A DNA stretch of 64,000 bases from Erodium maritimum (GCA_963921825.1 OY997591.1:16549515-16613514), one strand, 5' to 3'; counted from the first letter of the stretch, positions 1-12,055 are shown. Numbers and translations are program-made. Notes: generated by a model not told the origin, from the letters alone.

Positions 1-9
1 TCAAGTTCC

Positions 10-1661
10 ATGATTCCCTCTGAATCTCGTTTGATCAAAGTTTTTCTATGTAACCTGCCTTATGGGACTACCAATGAAGCGATGGAATCTTACTTTGGGA
101 GTGTTGTTCACGTTTCTAATGCTACTGCTATTCAGAGACCTAATCTTAGAGGGAATCTTTTTGGCTTTCTGTATGTGCGTTCTATGCAAGACGTGGAGAA
201 ACCTATTCGAAGTCAGAATGGGCGTAAAGTTAAGGGCTTCATCTTATTCGTTGCCCTTGCTTGGTCGGAGAAACAGTCTAATCTGAAAGTGGAGCGAGGT
301 CGGGTGTGGAGAATCAAGCAAAAGCATATCCCAACTCGAGTACAGAGCAGAATCCGCACCGATCAGACGGAGCGGAACATAGTATTTGTTTCATGCGATT
401 TAAATTTAGTGGATCAGGTGCAGAAGGGAATCATTGGCGTACTGCGTCAAAACCATGATCTTAATGCAATTTTGGGAGAGATGGCAGCCCATGGGGCTAA
501 AGGGATGGAAGTTTGACGTCTCTCCAGTAAAGTTTTTTCTATTGCTTGTTCTGATTCTATTTTCTGTTCAATGGTCAGGGAAAATGGGTGGAAGTGGCTG
601 GATTCTTGATTTCATATTGTGAGATTGGAAGGGTCTTTGGCAACGCAGGGAGGTCAGTGGGTGTGGTTGAAGATGTCGGGGCTTCCTTTCTATGCTTGTT
701 CGTCAGTTAATGTGAAGCGTGTGTGGCAAGGTATCAACAAAGTGGTTATGGAGTCCGCAGTAATCCCCGAAAACAATTTCTATGAAGATGTGTGGGTGTT
801 GGCTAAGTGCACCAAGCTATTGCCAGACGTGTGTTCTTCCTCCTTGACAATAAGTGATGGAAAATTTCCAGTTTCGTTACGATAATTTTCGGATGATGAA
901 ATTTACAACGCTTTTCCGGCGAATCTGGAATCTTCTAATCACTCTCCGATAGCTTCTCCGATGCCGGAGTCGATGTCGGCAGCGAAAAACTCAAATTATG
1001 GAAAGCATAATCAAAATTAATATGATAATATTCAGATTGATCCGTTTCTTGAAAAGCCTCAACCGGATGGCATAATTCCGGCTTCATCAAATTCAAATTT
1101 GAGAAATCAGAATCAATTTGTTGTCGACAATATCCAGCACGACCTGGCTATCTTGCGTTCTCTCGCAAAAAGTTCTCACTCTGTTAGTGAAGAGGATCCA
1201 ATTAGCAACTTACATCCTGTTGATCCGACCTACAGTCAATAGTGCTGACACAGAGTTTAGTCCCATTCTCTACTGCGATTTCTTCTCTCAAAGAGGCAGG
1301 CAAGGACTCTAATACCCTTATACGTGCGGTTGTTACCAGAATAATTCAAACGCGATCAAGAACTAGATCGCTTGAACGTGAACGGGCAAGGAAACTCGCA
1401 CCCTCTTACTTCCAACCACTCGCCAACTCAGCCAAGTGGAATTACGTCAAGAATGTCAGTGCAAAGGCTCTAAAGAAGAACAACGAGGTTTTGGATCAGT
1501 TAGAGAATTTGGATATTGAAATTCCTCAGAAGAAGTTCTTTGATGATCCGTCCTTGACATCAGAAGGGGAGGAATGGGTTGAGGACTCTGACAACGAAGG
1601 CTCAGATCAAATATCAGAGGACGAAGGCAGCAACAGTGTTGCTGCTGCTAATCAAAGCTGA
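10..1661 (+). pseudogene. LINE ORF1 (RRM-containing RNA-binding protein), broken
   Basis: The first 168 codons (10-516) hold an RNA-recognition motif. An RNP2-like VFLCNL lies near residue 12 and an RNP1-like GNLFGFLYV near residue 48. In plant LINEs this kind of ORF1 product binds the element RNA to form the retrotransposition particle. The reading continues in other frames: 619-885 holds a stretch that includes VWLKMSGLPFYA, and 1242-1661 holds a basic segment followed by an acidic Glu/Asp-rich tail. A stop falls at 886, and more stops fall between 886 and 1240. The frame ends with TGA at 1659-1661, three bases before the ORF2 ATG, the spacing expected for a bicistronic LINE. The start at 10 may not be the true one because the 5' part is cut by the window. 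Confidence 0.75.
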
Positions 1662-1664
1662 ATC

Positions 1665-4600
1665 ATGAGGGTCCTCTCATGGAATGTGAGAGGATTACAT
1701 TCCTCTCAGAAGAAACGTTGTCTAAGAGATGTGATTGGTAAGGCTAAACCCTTGTTTATTATGTTACAGGAAACCAAACTATCAGTTATCGACTATAATT
1801 TTTTGAGAAATATTCGCCTTCATGGGGGTTGGAGTTATTATATGATTCCCGTGGAAGGTAGTGCCGATGGGGTTTTAACCTTATGGCACGACATTTCATT
1901 CCCATTAACTTCGTTTGAGGTGATCAAAAACTCTCTTTGCTGGTCTGGAATTTATCGTCCTAATAATCTTCAGATTTCGTTCTGTAATGTTTATGCCCCT
2001 AAATCTGTGGCTACGTTTTGTATACTTTGGGATGATTTATCAATGTATGCAGCTAACCTTGCGGATCCAGTTATATAGGTATGGGATTTTAACGCAGTTC
2101 TGGACTCGGCCGAACATCGTCATTGTTCCTTCAACAGGTCTGATGCTCGCTATTTTCAATCCTTCATATCTAATTTGGGTTTACTTGATCTCCCTCTATC
2201 AGGTTCGACTTTCACTTGGTATTGTGGTAACAAGGCTTGCATGATTGGTCTTTGCTTGGTTAGTGATGAGTTCTTCAGTATCTTTGGTCCTCTGATTCAA
2301 TCGAGTCTGCAAAGGTTATTATCAGACCACAAGCCACTGTTGTTATCATCGGAAGAAGCCAATTGGCGTCCTCGCCCCCTGAAGTTCTTGAACGCATGGA
2401 CTGATCATGAGAGCTTTCTCCCTTTGGTTCGCCAACTCTGGGACTCGTACCCCATCTATGCATCGCCCATCTTCAATCTTTGGAGTAAATTCAAATCTTT
2501 GAGGCACGACCTCCAAAAGTAGAATATAGCGGTATTCGGAAACACAGATGAAAAGGTATGGATTTTGGCGAAAGAAATTAATGACATTGATCTTGTGCAG
2601 GAAACTAGAACACTTTCAGATGCTGAGATTTCACATAGATCATGGTTGAGTGCTCTCCTGATTTGGCAACAGAAAATCGTCTCTAAAATCTGGAGATAGA
2701 AGTCAAGGTTGCATTGGTCTCTCTTTGGAGACAGGGTTACCCAGTACTTTAATAAGATTGCCAACTTTCGGGCTATGCGAAACAGATTATCTACCTTGCG
2801 GGCGAGTAATGGTTTCATATCGGATCCTACGGAGATCAAGGAGTTGGCTGCCACTCATTTTAAGGAGAGGTTCCGTAAGAACAGTAGTGCTCGGACCCCG
2901 TTGTCGTTGTTACCGTTTAAAACTCTATCGATTTTCCAAAGGTCAGATATTGAAAAACCCTTCTCACTTGATGAAATTGAATAAGTCATTATTTGTTGTA
3001 GGGGTGAAAAATCACATGTACTGGATGGTTTCACTCTGAAGTTCAATTTGGTTGCTTGGGATATTATAAAGGCAGATATGTTGAGATTCTTCAATGGAAT
3101 TTTATGATTCTTACCTGTTGGGAAAAGGAATTAATTCCACCTTTTTGAATTTGATTCCCAAGCATTACCAGGCTGATAGTTTAAATGCTTTTAGACCAAT
3201 TAGTCTTATCTTGAGCCCATATAAGATCTTGGCGAAAGTTCTAGCTAATCGTTTAAAAGGTGTCATTGCTGATTTGATTAGTGATAATCAAAGTGGGTTT
3301 GTTGCGGGTAGGCAATTGGTGGATGATGTTTTGGTTGCCTCTGAACTTATACATGATGTTAAACGCGCCAAGATTGAGGCAATTTTGCTTAAATTGGATT
3401 TCGAAAAGGCGTATGATCTGGTCAGTTGGGATTATTTGGATGAAGTGTTGACTCAAATGAACTTTGGTACTAGATGGCGAAGATGGATGCGTAGTTGCTT
3501 TCACGCCTTTTTATCTGTTTTGATTAACGGTGTCCCAAGTAGGGATTTTTCTATACTGAATGGTATCAGACAGGGATGCCCCTTCTCCCCCTTTCTTTTT
3601 CTGATAGCTGCTGAGGGCCTCCACCTGTTTATTGAGGGAGGTAAGACCGGGGGTTTATTTCAGAGTATTGGCATTCGTCACTCTTCTTTTGATATTTCTC
3701 ATTTACAGTTTGCTGATGATACCTTACTTTTCCTTCGTGGTTCTCTAGTTGTTTTGTTTAATGTGAAGGAGATGCTTATTGAGTTTCAGTCGATTGCAGG
3801 CCTTAAGGTGAACTTTAACAAATCTAAGGTTGTTTTGTTAAATGTGGAATCTTTTTCCGATGCTGAGGTTGAAGAGGTTTTGGGATGTGAAGTGGTTGAT
3901 CTACCTATGACTTATTTGGGGTTTTCTCTAGGTGCGTCATCCAAGAGATTATCTACTTGGGACCCAATTCTGTGCAGGTACAAGAATTCGCTAGCATTAT
4001 GGCACGCCAAGTATCTTTCTTTGGCAGGGATAATCACTCTCATTCAGTCTAACCTCTCGGTTTGCCTCTTTTTTACATGTCGCTTTTAAAGGCCCCAAAA
4101 GGGGTAATTAAAACTTTGGAAACGATGCAAAGAAAGTTTCTTTGGCGAAATGGAGGTGAATGGAGAGTTCCGAACAAAGTTCGTTGGTCGGTGGTCTGTA
4201 CCCCTAAGTTGTTAGGAGGTCTTAGTTTAAGGAGATTGGAAGAGATGAATGTGGCTCTTTTGGCGAAATGGTGGTGGAGATTCGGCACTTCCACCACTTC
4301 TTTGTGGAAAATGGTGATTTGTCTACGGATGAGGTGGTCTGTGGAGGAATGGGATTTGACTCGTCTCAATAAGTCTGATAATTGTTATCTCTTCAAATGT
4401 ATTCTTGATCTAGCTTCTGACCCTCTCTTTTGTAGCATGTTTGGAAACCAAGGTGTGAGATGGAATGTAGGAAAAGGTGATAGAATATCCTTTTGGGATG
4501 ATGTTTGGCTTGGTGAAGCTCCCCTTCGTACCGGATTTCCGATGACTTTTTCTTTGGCTGAAACCAGAGTTGGAAAGGTATTGGACTACTGGAATGGGTC

Positions 4601-5000
4601 TGGTTGGTCCGTGGCCCTTAGGAAGGAAGAGTGGGATTGGGAGAAAAATGAATTGGCTGCTTTTGTGGATGCCCTTTCTCAGTACGTGGTTGCTCCTGAC
4701 TTAGATGATTGTTTGGTGTGGACGAAGCACCGTTTTGGTTTTTCAGTCTCCAGTGCTTATTCAATTATTATGGGTGAAGATGGCGTGATGCCCCGGCGTG
4801 GGGTTCGATTTTATGGGTCAAGGGCTTCCCTCCCAAACTGTGTGTTTTTGCTTGGTTAGCAGCTTAGAGAGCTTTGCCAACGGCAATGTTCTTGGAAGCT
4901 CGTGGTGTCTCCTTAACTATTAATCAAATGTTATGTTCTTTTTGTAAATCAGGTATAGAGACTTCGGAGCACCTGCTTTTGCATTGTCAGTACTCTTGGT
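1665..5000 (+). pseudogene. LINE ORF2: endonuclease, reverse transcriptase, zf-RVT, broken
   Basis: The start at 1665 gives MRVLSWNVRGL, the usual N-terminus of a plant L1 endonuclease (catalytic Asn of the WNVRG motif), with QETK near residue 36 supplying the catalytic Glu. The endonuclease runs on in other frames, and a terminal SDH motif is seen near 2330. RT lies mainly in the open frame 3094-4089. It includes LKLDFEKAYD (first catalytic Asp), the RQGCPFSPFLF motif and FADD near 3713 (catalytic Asp pair). The C-terminal part (4062 onward) is in another frame and contains Trp-rich sequence with C-x2-C and H-x4-C pairs near 4930-5000, a zf-RVT domain. There is a stop near 2078 and further stops or frame changes near 2520, 2985, 4089 and 4859. 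Endonuclease nicks the target and RT primes on it; this copy is dead. Confidence 0.85.
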
Positions 5001-5744
5001 GACTGTGGTGTTTAGTCTCAGCCTGGTGAGGGGTTGTTTGGGCGGCGCCCCAAACTTTCGGTGAAACACTTCTGCTGTGGAAAGGCTTGGGCTCGAATCA
5101 CTAGTGGACGGCCTGGATTAGAGTGTGCTACATCACCATTTGGCAGATTTGGCTCTCGCGAAACGGGACAATTTTTAAGGCTGTTCTTGATGTCTGTGAT
5201 GTTGTTTTCGACAGGATCCAGTTGATGTCTTATAGTACTCTATGGAATGCCGGCTCTTTGCGCTCTTCTATTTTCCTATTCTGATTGGAAACGTTGCCCT
5301 AGTTTGTGTATTCGGCCTAGGAAACACGGAAGGAGGTTGATTGTTAGTTGACCTTGTATGGTCTATAGGTCCGACGAGTTTCTGTTCAAGTGTCAGCCCA
5401 GATTACGTCTGTTCCCACTTAAGTCCAATGAGTACTCATCCGGGGGTCCTTATGGGGCCGATCTGCTGTTATACGGAGGGGAACGAATCACTTAGTCCTT
5501 CTGGGACCAGAGGATTCACCCGGTCTACCCTGAGGTACTGTTCATTGGTTTGGGTTGGACGCCTGAGTGTTGGTCTCCGGAGTTACTGTTCGTTGGTCTG
5601 TACTCTTAATGTTCTGTTTAGCTCTTTTTCAGGGATTGTTCCCACAACTCCTGTTGAGAGCTCCTTGTTATGGTTATATTTGTTTTGTTCCTCCTTGGAA
5701 TAATTCTCTTATTAATAAAATTTTATGAGCTTATCCAAAAAAAA
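5001..5744 (+). other. LINE 3' untranslated region and A-tail
   Basis: No frame longer than 120 codons matches a known domain. The sequence ends with a TTATTAATAAAATTTTATG-type terminus followed by A8, the usual plant LINE 3' end recognised during target-primed reverse transcription. Confidence 0.65.
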
Positions 5745-7256
5745 TGACTTAAGTCCTTTGACCTTATAGTCATCATGCTTTCTACATAGGTGGTTGTGTG
5801 CTTTGACACAATTAAATGTTGTCTTTAACCGGGTAATTATAAAGGATGTGATTAGGTACATAATTGTCTATGTGAGAGATGTGGTTGACTAATGAGGGTT
5901 CTGTCACTCATATAAATATGAGAGATATCGTTTGGGCTCCTTGATAAGTGAGACTGCGGAAAAGCATGACCATGTGAATCGATAAAGAGTTATCACTTGT
6001 AGTCTACTTAAAATCAAGAAACAACGATCGAATAAAATAAAGATGACGACCCTATGCCTTATTTGATCGAGAGATATCGTTGACAAATGGATTAACATAT
6101 TATCGAGAAAAGGTTAAGTCACATTGACGATCATCATACACGTTTGGGTAGTCATATTGGGTTGCTAGAGGACAACTATGACATGTGGAGGAAACGGGGA
6201 TTTCAGGCCCACTGCCAAACGTCGTATGAGCCTATAGGGTCGCACCCAACAACAAGCCCCAAAATCGTATTGGACCATGAAAGTCCATTAAGTGAATAAA
6301 ATAATATTATATTCGATATAATATTTATTTATTCATTAACTCGTTTTTCCAATTGCTAAATATAATGAAAATTATGTTGGACAATTAATATGCAAAATGA
6401 CTCTTGAATTTTCGAAATTCAAAGAGGGTATTTTTGCATGTCCACTACTCCTAGAATGCCAACACTTGTCATACTTGGAAGTCCAAGAGTTGAGCTCTCT
6501 TAAAATGACGTAGTGGGGTCATGTCTAACCAAAAACACCACATGCAAAACTAAAGTGAGACACTTGTCAATCTTGGAAGTCCAAGAGTTAAGTTTTTCCA
6601 AATAAAAGAGTGTGACCATGTTGGGTTATGTAAACATGCAAGAGTAGAGAGAAAAATCAGATTTTTCTCAAGCTTGTGTTGAGAATTGTTCTCAAAGTGT
6701 AAAACCAAAAACGAGTTAGAGAGAAAATAGAGAACAAGAAGTGTTCTTCGTCTTGTGCTAGCACACAAACGATTTTGGAAAGGATTGTTCAAGAACTACG
6801 TGGCTCTAATTCCTTGAGAGGATACGTAGGCGTATTGGAGACTCAAGCCAAATCAATTTGTTTCGGGTGTTCTTGGTTTGCAAGAAGAGAAGAAAAAGGT
6901 GCATCATTTTCTATATAGTTTTTATCTGACCAGCCACTTTAAAGAGCCCGATCAGAGGTTCATCCAAGGTCCGATGAAAATGATTTTTGGAGTGAATGTT
7001 CTCCACATATTGATCTTCAAAGTGAACGGTGGAATTTAGATTTCAACGGTTCGTTGTTCAGATACACGAGCTGTAAGTTGAGACACTTGAACAAGTTTGT
7101 TGATTCACCTCTAACCTTACCTCGAGGTCCAATCGGATTTCGTTGAAGACGTGTCGTCATCTTCTCGCAACAAAAACATTCTTGGTCTCCGTCGCGAACT
7201 AAGCTAAAAACCGAAAGATAATATTTTTAATTTTTCGTTTGTCAATTTGTTCGGAA
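5745..7256. repeat. Unclassified, probably LTR-like old repeat (left part)
   Basis: No credible coding frame was found. The style (phrases such as TTGGGTTGCTAGAGGACAAC and a long non-coding leader-like stretch near 6640-7200) resembles plant Copia LTR or leader sequence. It continues past the Mutator-like insertion at 12056-12118, where it ends in CCTAGAATTCCAACA, an LTR-like terminus in CA. No matching second LTR, primer site or target duplication was found in the window, so this is a weak inference. Confidence 0.35.
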
Positions 7257-7265
7257 TTATATGAA

Positions 7266-7377
7266 GGGAAAATTTCACTTTAACACCCTGTCAAACATTT
7301 AATTTCACTTTGATACCCTGACATAAATTTTTATCACTTTCATACCCTAACCAAACTTTTAATTTCACTTTCATACC
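7266..7377. repeat. Left inverted arm of the Mutator-like element, outer part
   Basis: It contains repeats of a 'TTTCACTTT(G/C)ATACCCT' theme and is the reverse complement of about 11935-12046, with scattered mismatches. It is continued at 10121 after the nested Copia element. Confidence 0.85.
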
Positions 7378-7539
7378 TGTGATGAATAGAAGAACTGATA
7401 TTTGATTGTATTGAATAATAGATTACAACATAGTACAATATATATATATATATAGATACAACACAAGAATAACTACTTATCCTGTAAGCAGTTATTATCT
7501 TCACAGTTACTATACTAATATGATTCTATCATATTGATA
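7378..7539 (-). repeat. Copia 3' LTR (162 bp)
   Basis: It is flanked outside by the ATACC duplication and inside by a polypurine tract. The TA run is 6 bp longer than in the partner LTR. Confidence 0.9.
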
Positions 7540-7552
7540 CGCCCCCACAAAC
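7540..7552 (-). other. Copia polypurine tract
   Basis: On the - strand TTTGTGGGGGCG lies directly before the 3' LTR, the expected place for plus-strand DNA priming. Confidence 0.7.
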
Positions 7553-8520
7553 TGAAGGTGAGACTTTGTATAAGCGAAGTTTGTCAAAAATCTGGTGAAA
7601 CGGCAACTTAGGTAGTGACTTAGTCATAATATCAGCCAATTGATCAGCAGAGGATAATGACGAGACAAAAACACGCTTTTGCAGCACAAGGTCGCGGACT
7701 AAATGGTAGTCAACTTCAACATGTCGAGTCCGGGCATGAAAAACGGGGTTCGTAGAGGTAGACAACTCCAACATTATCACACCATATCTGCGGAGATTTG
7801 AGTAATGGAACTCCAAGCTCAAGAAGAAGAGTTTGAAGCCAATGGAGCTCCACACATACATTAGCAACCACTTTAAATTCAGATTCAGTGGAGGAGCGGG
7901 CAACAGTGGGTTGCTTCCGAGAATGCCAAGCAATTAAATTATGACCAAAGTAAATGAGATAACCACCTGTGGAACGCCTATCATCCGGACATCCGGCCCA
8001 ATCCGCATCAACAAAGGCAGTAAGAGTAGGAGATTGAGCTTTCTTGAGAAAAAGACCAGAAATTCGAGTACCAGCGACATATCTCAATACACGTTTTAAA
8101 GCTTTCATGTGGAGATCTGTAGGGTGATGAATAAACTGACATAGCTTATTAACAACAAAGGAGAGGTCAGGACGCGTCAAGGTTGCATATTGAAGACTAC
8201 CACAAAGCTTTCGATAAGAATGAGCTTCTGAAAGTGAGAGAGAAGTGCCTTCAAATCTATACAAAATTGTGCCAGCAGCCATTGGAGTAGACCACGGCTT
8301 ACTGTCCTCCATACTTGCAGCTTTCAGAATGTCTCTGAGATACTATAAGACCCTGAGAGTTGGAGATGACCTCAACACCAAGAAAATAATGTAATGGGCC
8401 AAGGTCTCGAATGGAAAATGTTGTTGTAAGTTTCTCTTTCAAAGAATTAACCACCTTTAAGTCATTGCCAGTAACCAAGACATCATCAACATAAACCAAG
8501 AAGAAACAAAGAGATGAGCC

Positions 8521-8558
<38 letters not shown>

Positions 8559-9951
8559 AAGGATCAACTCGGGAGTTCACGAAACCAATAGAACGGAGAA
8601 AAGTACTCAACTTATGGAACCAAGCACGTGGAGCTTGCTTAAGTCCATAAAGAGCTTTATTTAATTTGCAAACATACTATGGATATCGAGAATCAATGAA
8701 TCCTTGAGGTTGCACCATATAGACCGCTTCGTCAAGATCCCCATTTAAGAAGGCATTACTCCCATCAAGTTGAGAAACATGCCAACCAAAATTTGTAGCA
8801 ACATTCAACACTGTTCGAATGGTGAGAGGCTTCACAACAGGACTAAAAGTTTCATAATAATAAAATCCATACTCTTGAGAATAACCCTTAGCAACTAACC
8901 TGGCCTTGAAGCGTTCAATCGAACCATCATAATGAGACTTAACTTTATATATCCAACGATTACCAACAACGTTGCCCGAACTCGGAGGTGGAACAAGAGT
9001 CCATGTATTGTTCTTGAGTAGAGCTTGCATCTCATCCTGCATAGCACGAAACCAAATAGGAGATTTGTAGGCAATAATAAAGGATGTTGGTTCATAAATA
9101 TTAGTGGTGGAAGTGATAGACACAATGTTTAAAAATTTGGCTTTGGTAAGTGTTGCAGGCCTAAGAGTCATAGGATGAGTTCTAGTTGGGTTAGGAATAA
9201 GAGGTGCATGGGAATTACCTAAAAGAGCTGGAGTATTTGAGGGATCACATGTAGGCTTGCTAACATTATCACAAGAGTTGGTAGTGGACAATGACTGTGA
9301 TGTATCTAAGCAAGGTGAGTTAGGTGGAGAAACAATAGTGGGTGAAGCTGAGTTATCAGTGGGAAAAGAAAATGATATTGGTGAAAGTGATTGAGATGAA
9401 GGGACTGAATCGGTGGTTGAAGTAGCAGTAGGTGATAAACATTTATTGGTAGCAGTTGATTGTAAAGGAAAAGAAGGCATACCTGGAGACACTTGTGCAT
9501 GAGTGACTTGAGGTGTCGTCGTAGATAAGGTAAGCCATGAGTTAATACAGGGGAAGGAGGGGAGGGAGAGACATGTGGTGGTCTAGAAGCTGAATATTTA
9601 AAAGGAAATAAGGATTCATCAAATTCAACATGTCTAGCATAATAAAATTTGTTGTTTCTTTTATCAAAACAGCGATAACCCAAATGTTTAGATGGATATC
9701 CGAGAAAAATGCATTGGGTAGAACGATAAGAGAATTTATGACGATTATAAGGACGAAGTAGAGGATAAACAGCACAACCAAAGACACGTAAAAATTTATA
9801 ATCCGGGACATGATGAAAAAGACGGGAAAAAGGAATGTCATTATTAATGGACTGAGATGGAATTCGATTAATTAAGTAGACCGCAGTTTCAAAAGCAAAT
9901 TCCCAAAATCTGAAAGGAGCACCACTATGACCAAGAAGTGATAACCTAATG
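7553..9951 (-). pseudogene. Copia pol remnant: integrase C-terminus, RT, RNase H
   Basis: Reading on the - strand, the coding remnant begins right after the primer site with the region downstream of the integrase core (FRFWEFAFETAVYLINRI, then KFLRVFGCAVYP in a shifted frame). It continues with a Ser/Pro/Thr-rich linker. RT (9125-8299) contains [33 protein letters not shown] and the catalytic YVDD near 8490. RNase H follows (8050-7600) with DADWAGCPDDRRSTGGY and SSTESEF. A stop near 8676, a frame change near 8300 and another near 7720 break it. A TA dinucleotide run at 8523-8556 adds alternating Tyr-Ile residues inside RT. Confidence 0.88.
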
Positions 9952-9959
9952 TGATACCA
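9952..9959 (-). other. Copia primer binding site (initiator tRNA-Met type)
   Basis: On the - strand TGGTATCA directly follows the 5' LTR. This matches the first eight bases of the usual initiator-Met primer complement; the next bases (CATT) diverge. Confidence 0.75.
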
Positions 9960-10115
9960 TGTGATGAATAGAAGAACTGATATTTGATTGTATTGAATAA
10001 TAGATTACAACATAGTACAATATATATATAGATACAACACAAGAATAACTACTTATCTTGTAAGCAGTTATTATCTTGACAGTTACTATACTAATCTGAT
10101 TTTATCATATTGATA
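9960..10115 (-). repeat. Copia 5' LTR (156 bp)
   Basis: It matches 7378-7539 throughout, with a shorter TA run. On the - strand it ends CATCACA directly before the primer site. Confidence 0.9.
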
Positions 10116-10120
10116 ATACC

Positions 10121-10530
10121 CAACCGGGTAAAATGTCCATAATACCCCTAACTATTAATCAAATTTTCAAACTCATGCCATTGGTTCAGAATTTGAAAAT
10201 AAGTGAAATGACAATAATACCCTTCATTGTTAGGGTGTTAAACTGAAAATTTCACTATTTTAAAAATAAAATCAGTTTTTTTTATAAATTCAGTTTTTAT
10301 TTATGAAAATTATTTTTATTTTTCAAAAATTCAGATTTTAATTTATATATACATAAACATTAGTTTTTTTTTATAAATTCAGTTTTTATTTATGAAAATT
10401 ATTTTTATTTTCAAAAATTCAGATTTTATTTTCATAAATTCAATTTTTATTTTCAAAAATTCAGATTTGAATTTAAAAATACATAAAAATATGATTTTAT
10501 TTTTCAAAATACATAAAATCATTTTTTTAA
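10121..10530. repeat. Left inverted arm, inner part, with short tandem repeats
   Basis: 10121-10270 pairs with about 11800-11935 of the right arm. Further in, both arms carry degenerate tandem copies of an AT-rich unit (AATTCAGTTTTTATTT-like on the left, ATTTTTAAAATTAAAATCTG-like on the right). Confidence 0.7.
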
Positions 10531-11579
10531 TTTAATTAATATTTAATTATATTAGTTTTTTTTTCATTTTTCTACCTAGATTCACTCTCTCTCCTCATCT
10601 TCGTCTCTCTCTCCTCCTCATTTTTTTTTCCATTTTTTCATTTGTACGTCAATGTAATCTACACCATTAATGGGTTGTTGTTTCTTGCTTAATTTCATTG
10701 CTTCAAGTACAGTGCACGATTAAAGTCAACCACATTCGTCAAAGCTAATGAGTTAGTTTACTTGTTATCTCAAGTGATTACAAAAACACAATCGTGTATA
10801 CGTGAGTAAAAAAGACACCCATACCTTCCCAAATCAATAATCAATCTTGTTCATAACAAATTTCATAAACCAATAACTACAATCCCAAATACATATTGTT
10901 CATTCAAATCTCATAAAAAAAAACAACAACAGTTTAAACGAGGAAATCAAAACCAACTAGATATGAGACTCAACCCCTCAAAATTTATGCGCATATTAGT
11001 GACCTTGAATTACAAACCCCCAATTGAAATTACACAACCTACAACCTAGCTCCTCTCCCTTTTTGACCAAAAAATACGATTCTCGACCAGCCCATAGCAC
11101 CCAGCTACTCTTTCTATTTCTTTTTCAATTTTAATATTACCAAATAATAGAGACCTCAGACAACTGACATTGATGCAAAATTTCTTCTACAACCAAGCGT
11201 CGGACAACTCCTCCAATATCAGGTCGGCCGCTGCGAGGCCCTCACGCAGATCTGGGCGGTGAACTCGACGGCGAGTGGTGCGAGAAGCTTCTGAGGGATG
11301 CGGTTGAGTGAGGTACGGGAGTGAGCTTGGTCCGCCGAGATTTTCTCCACGACTACTCGAAGATGATGGTTGTGGTGGAGGCGATGTGGTGGGCTCGTGG
11401 AGATAGAGGTCCGGTGTGAAGCTCCGAGATCCATCAATGGTGGTTGTGGTGGGTTCGTGAACAAGAGGAATGAAAGAGAAAGGAGGATAAGAACATATTA
11501 GGAATAAATTAAATTAAAAGGAAATAGAATTGAATTTAGGGTATTAAGGGATTAAATGGTATATTTGTTATTTTCTGAA
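10531..11579 (-). other. Interior of the Mutator-like element; candidate captured host sequence
   Basis: Pyrimidine-rich CTCTCTCTCC stretches sit near 10590. A GC-richer segment at 11219-11464 has an open - strand frame of 81 codons rich in Pro, Ser and His. I do not recognise a protein family. It contrasts in base composition with the arms, which is why a captured exon is plausible, but it could equally be element-specific filler. Confidence 0.4.
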
Positions 11580-12046
11580 AAAGTAGGGTAAAAAAATAAA
11601 TGTAAAAAGATATTAATTAAATTTTAAAACTGATTTTTATGTATTTTTAAAATTAAAATCTGATTTTTATGTATTTTTAAAATTAAAATCTAATTTTTAT
11701 GTATTTTTAAAATTAAAATCTGAATTTTTGAAAAATAAAAATAATTTTCACAAACAAAAACTGAATTTATAAAAAAAATGATTTTATTTTTAAAATAGTG
11801 AAGTTTTCAGTTTAACACCCTAACAATGAAGGGTATTATTGTCATTTCACTTATTTTCAAATTCTGAACCAATGGCATGAGTTTGAAAATTTGAGTAATA
11901 GTTAGGGGTATTATGGACATTTTACTCGGTTGGGTATGAAAGTGAAATTAAAAGTTTAGTTAGGGTACGAAAGTGATAAAAATTTATGTCAGGATATCAA
12001 AGTGAAATTAAATGTTTGACATGGTGTTAAAAATAAAATTTTCCCT
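11580..12046. repeat. Right inverted arm of the Mutator-like element
   Basis: This is the reverse complement of the left arm. It keeps the uninterrupted version of the site where the Copia element entered the left arm, which confirms the Copia boundaries. Confidence 0.8.
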
Positions 12047-12055
12047 TATATGAAT

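Larger units (their letters stand above)
1..5744 (+). mobile_element. LINE (L1-type non-LTR retrotransposon), 5' end outside window, decayed
   Basis: The order of parts is that of a plant L1-type LINE: ORF1 with an RNA-recognition motif, an ORF2 with endonuclease, reverse transcriptase and zf-RVT zinc finger, then a noncoding 3' region ending in a TTAATAAAATTTT stretch and a run of eight A at 5737-5744. Both ORFs are broken by several stops and frame changes, so this copy cannot move by itself. No RNase H domain follows the zinc finger, unlike the LINE at 49553-51734, so the two belong to different lineages. The 5' end and its target duplication lie outside the window, so the insertion target cannot be read. 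Confidence 0.9.
7378..10115 (-). mobile_element. Ty1/Copia retrotransposon, internally deleted, inserted in the Mutator-like arm
   Basis: Near-identical direct repeats at 7378-7539 and 9960-10115 are the LTRs. The target duplication ATACC is at 7373-7377 and 10116-10120. The element reads on the - strand: primer site beside the right LTR, then integrase C-terminal part, RT, RNase H, and a polypurine tract beside the left LTR. At 2.7 kb it lacks gag, protease and most of integrase; full Copia elements are roughly 5 kb. Stops and frame changes break the remaining pol. The LTRs differ mostly by a 6-bp change in a TA run plus a few bases, so the insertion is fairly young. Confidence 0.92.
7266..12046. 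mobile_element. Mutator-like foldback element with long inverted arms and an unrelated interior
   Basis: The 9-bp sequence TTATATGAA occurs directly before (7257-7265) and after (12047-12055) the element, the target duplication size typical of Mutator-like transposons. The outer ends are inverted: GGGAAAATTTCACTTTAACA at the left and its near-complement ending AAAATTTTCCC at the right. The arms are about 450-500 bp once the nested Copia is removed. No transposase frame is present, so it is non-autonomous. The native length is about 2.0 kb. The interior (about 10531-11580) has GC-richer, exon-like sequence unlike the AT-rich arms, as in Pack-MULEs that carry host gene fragments. Confidence 0.85.
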
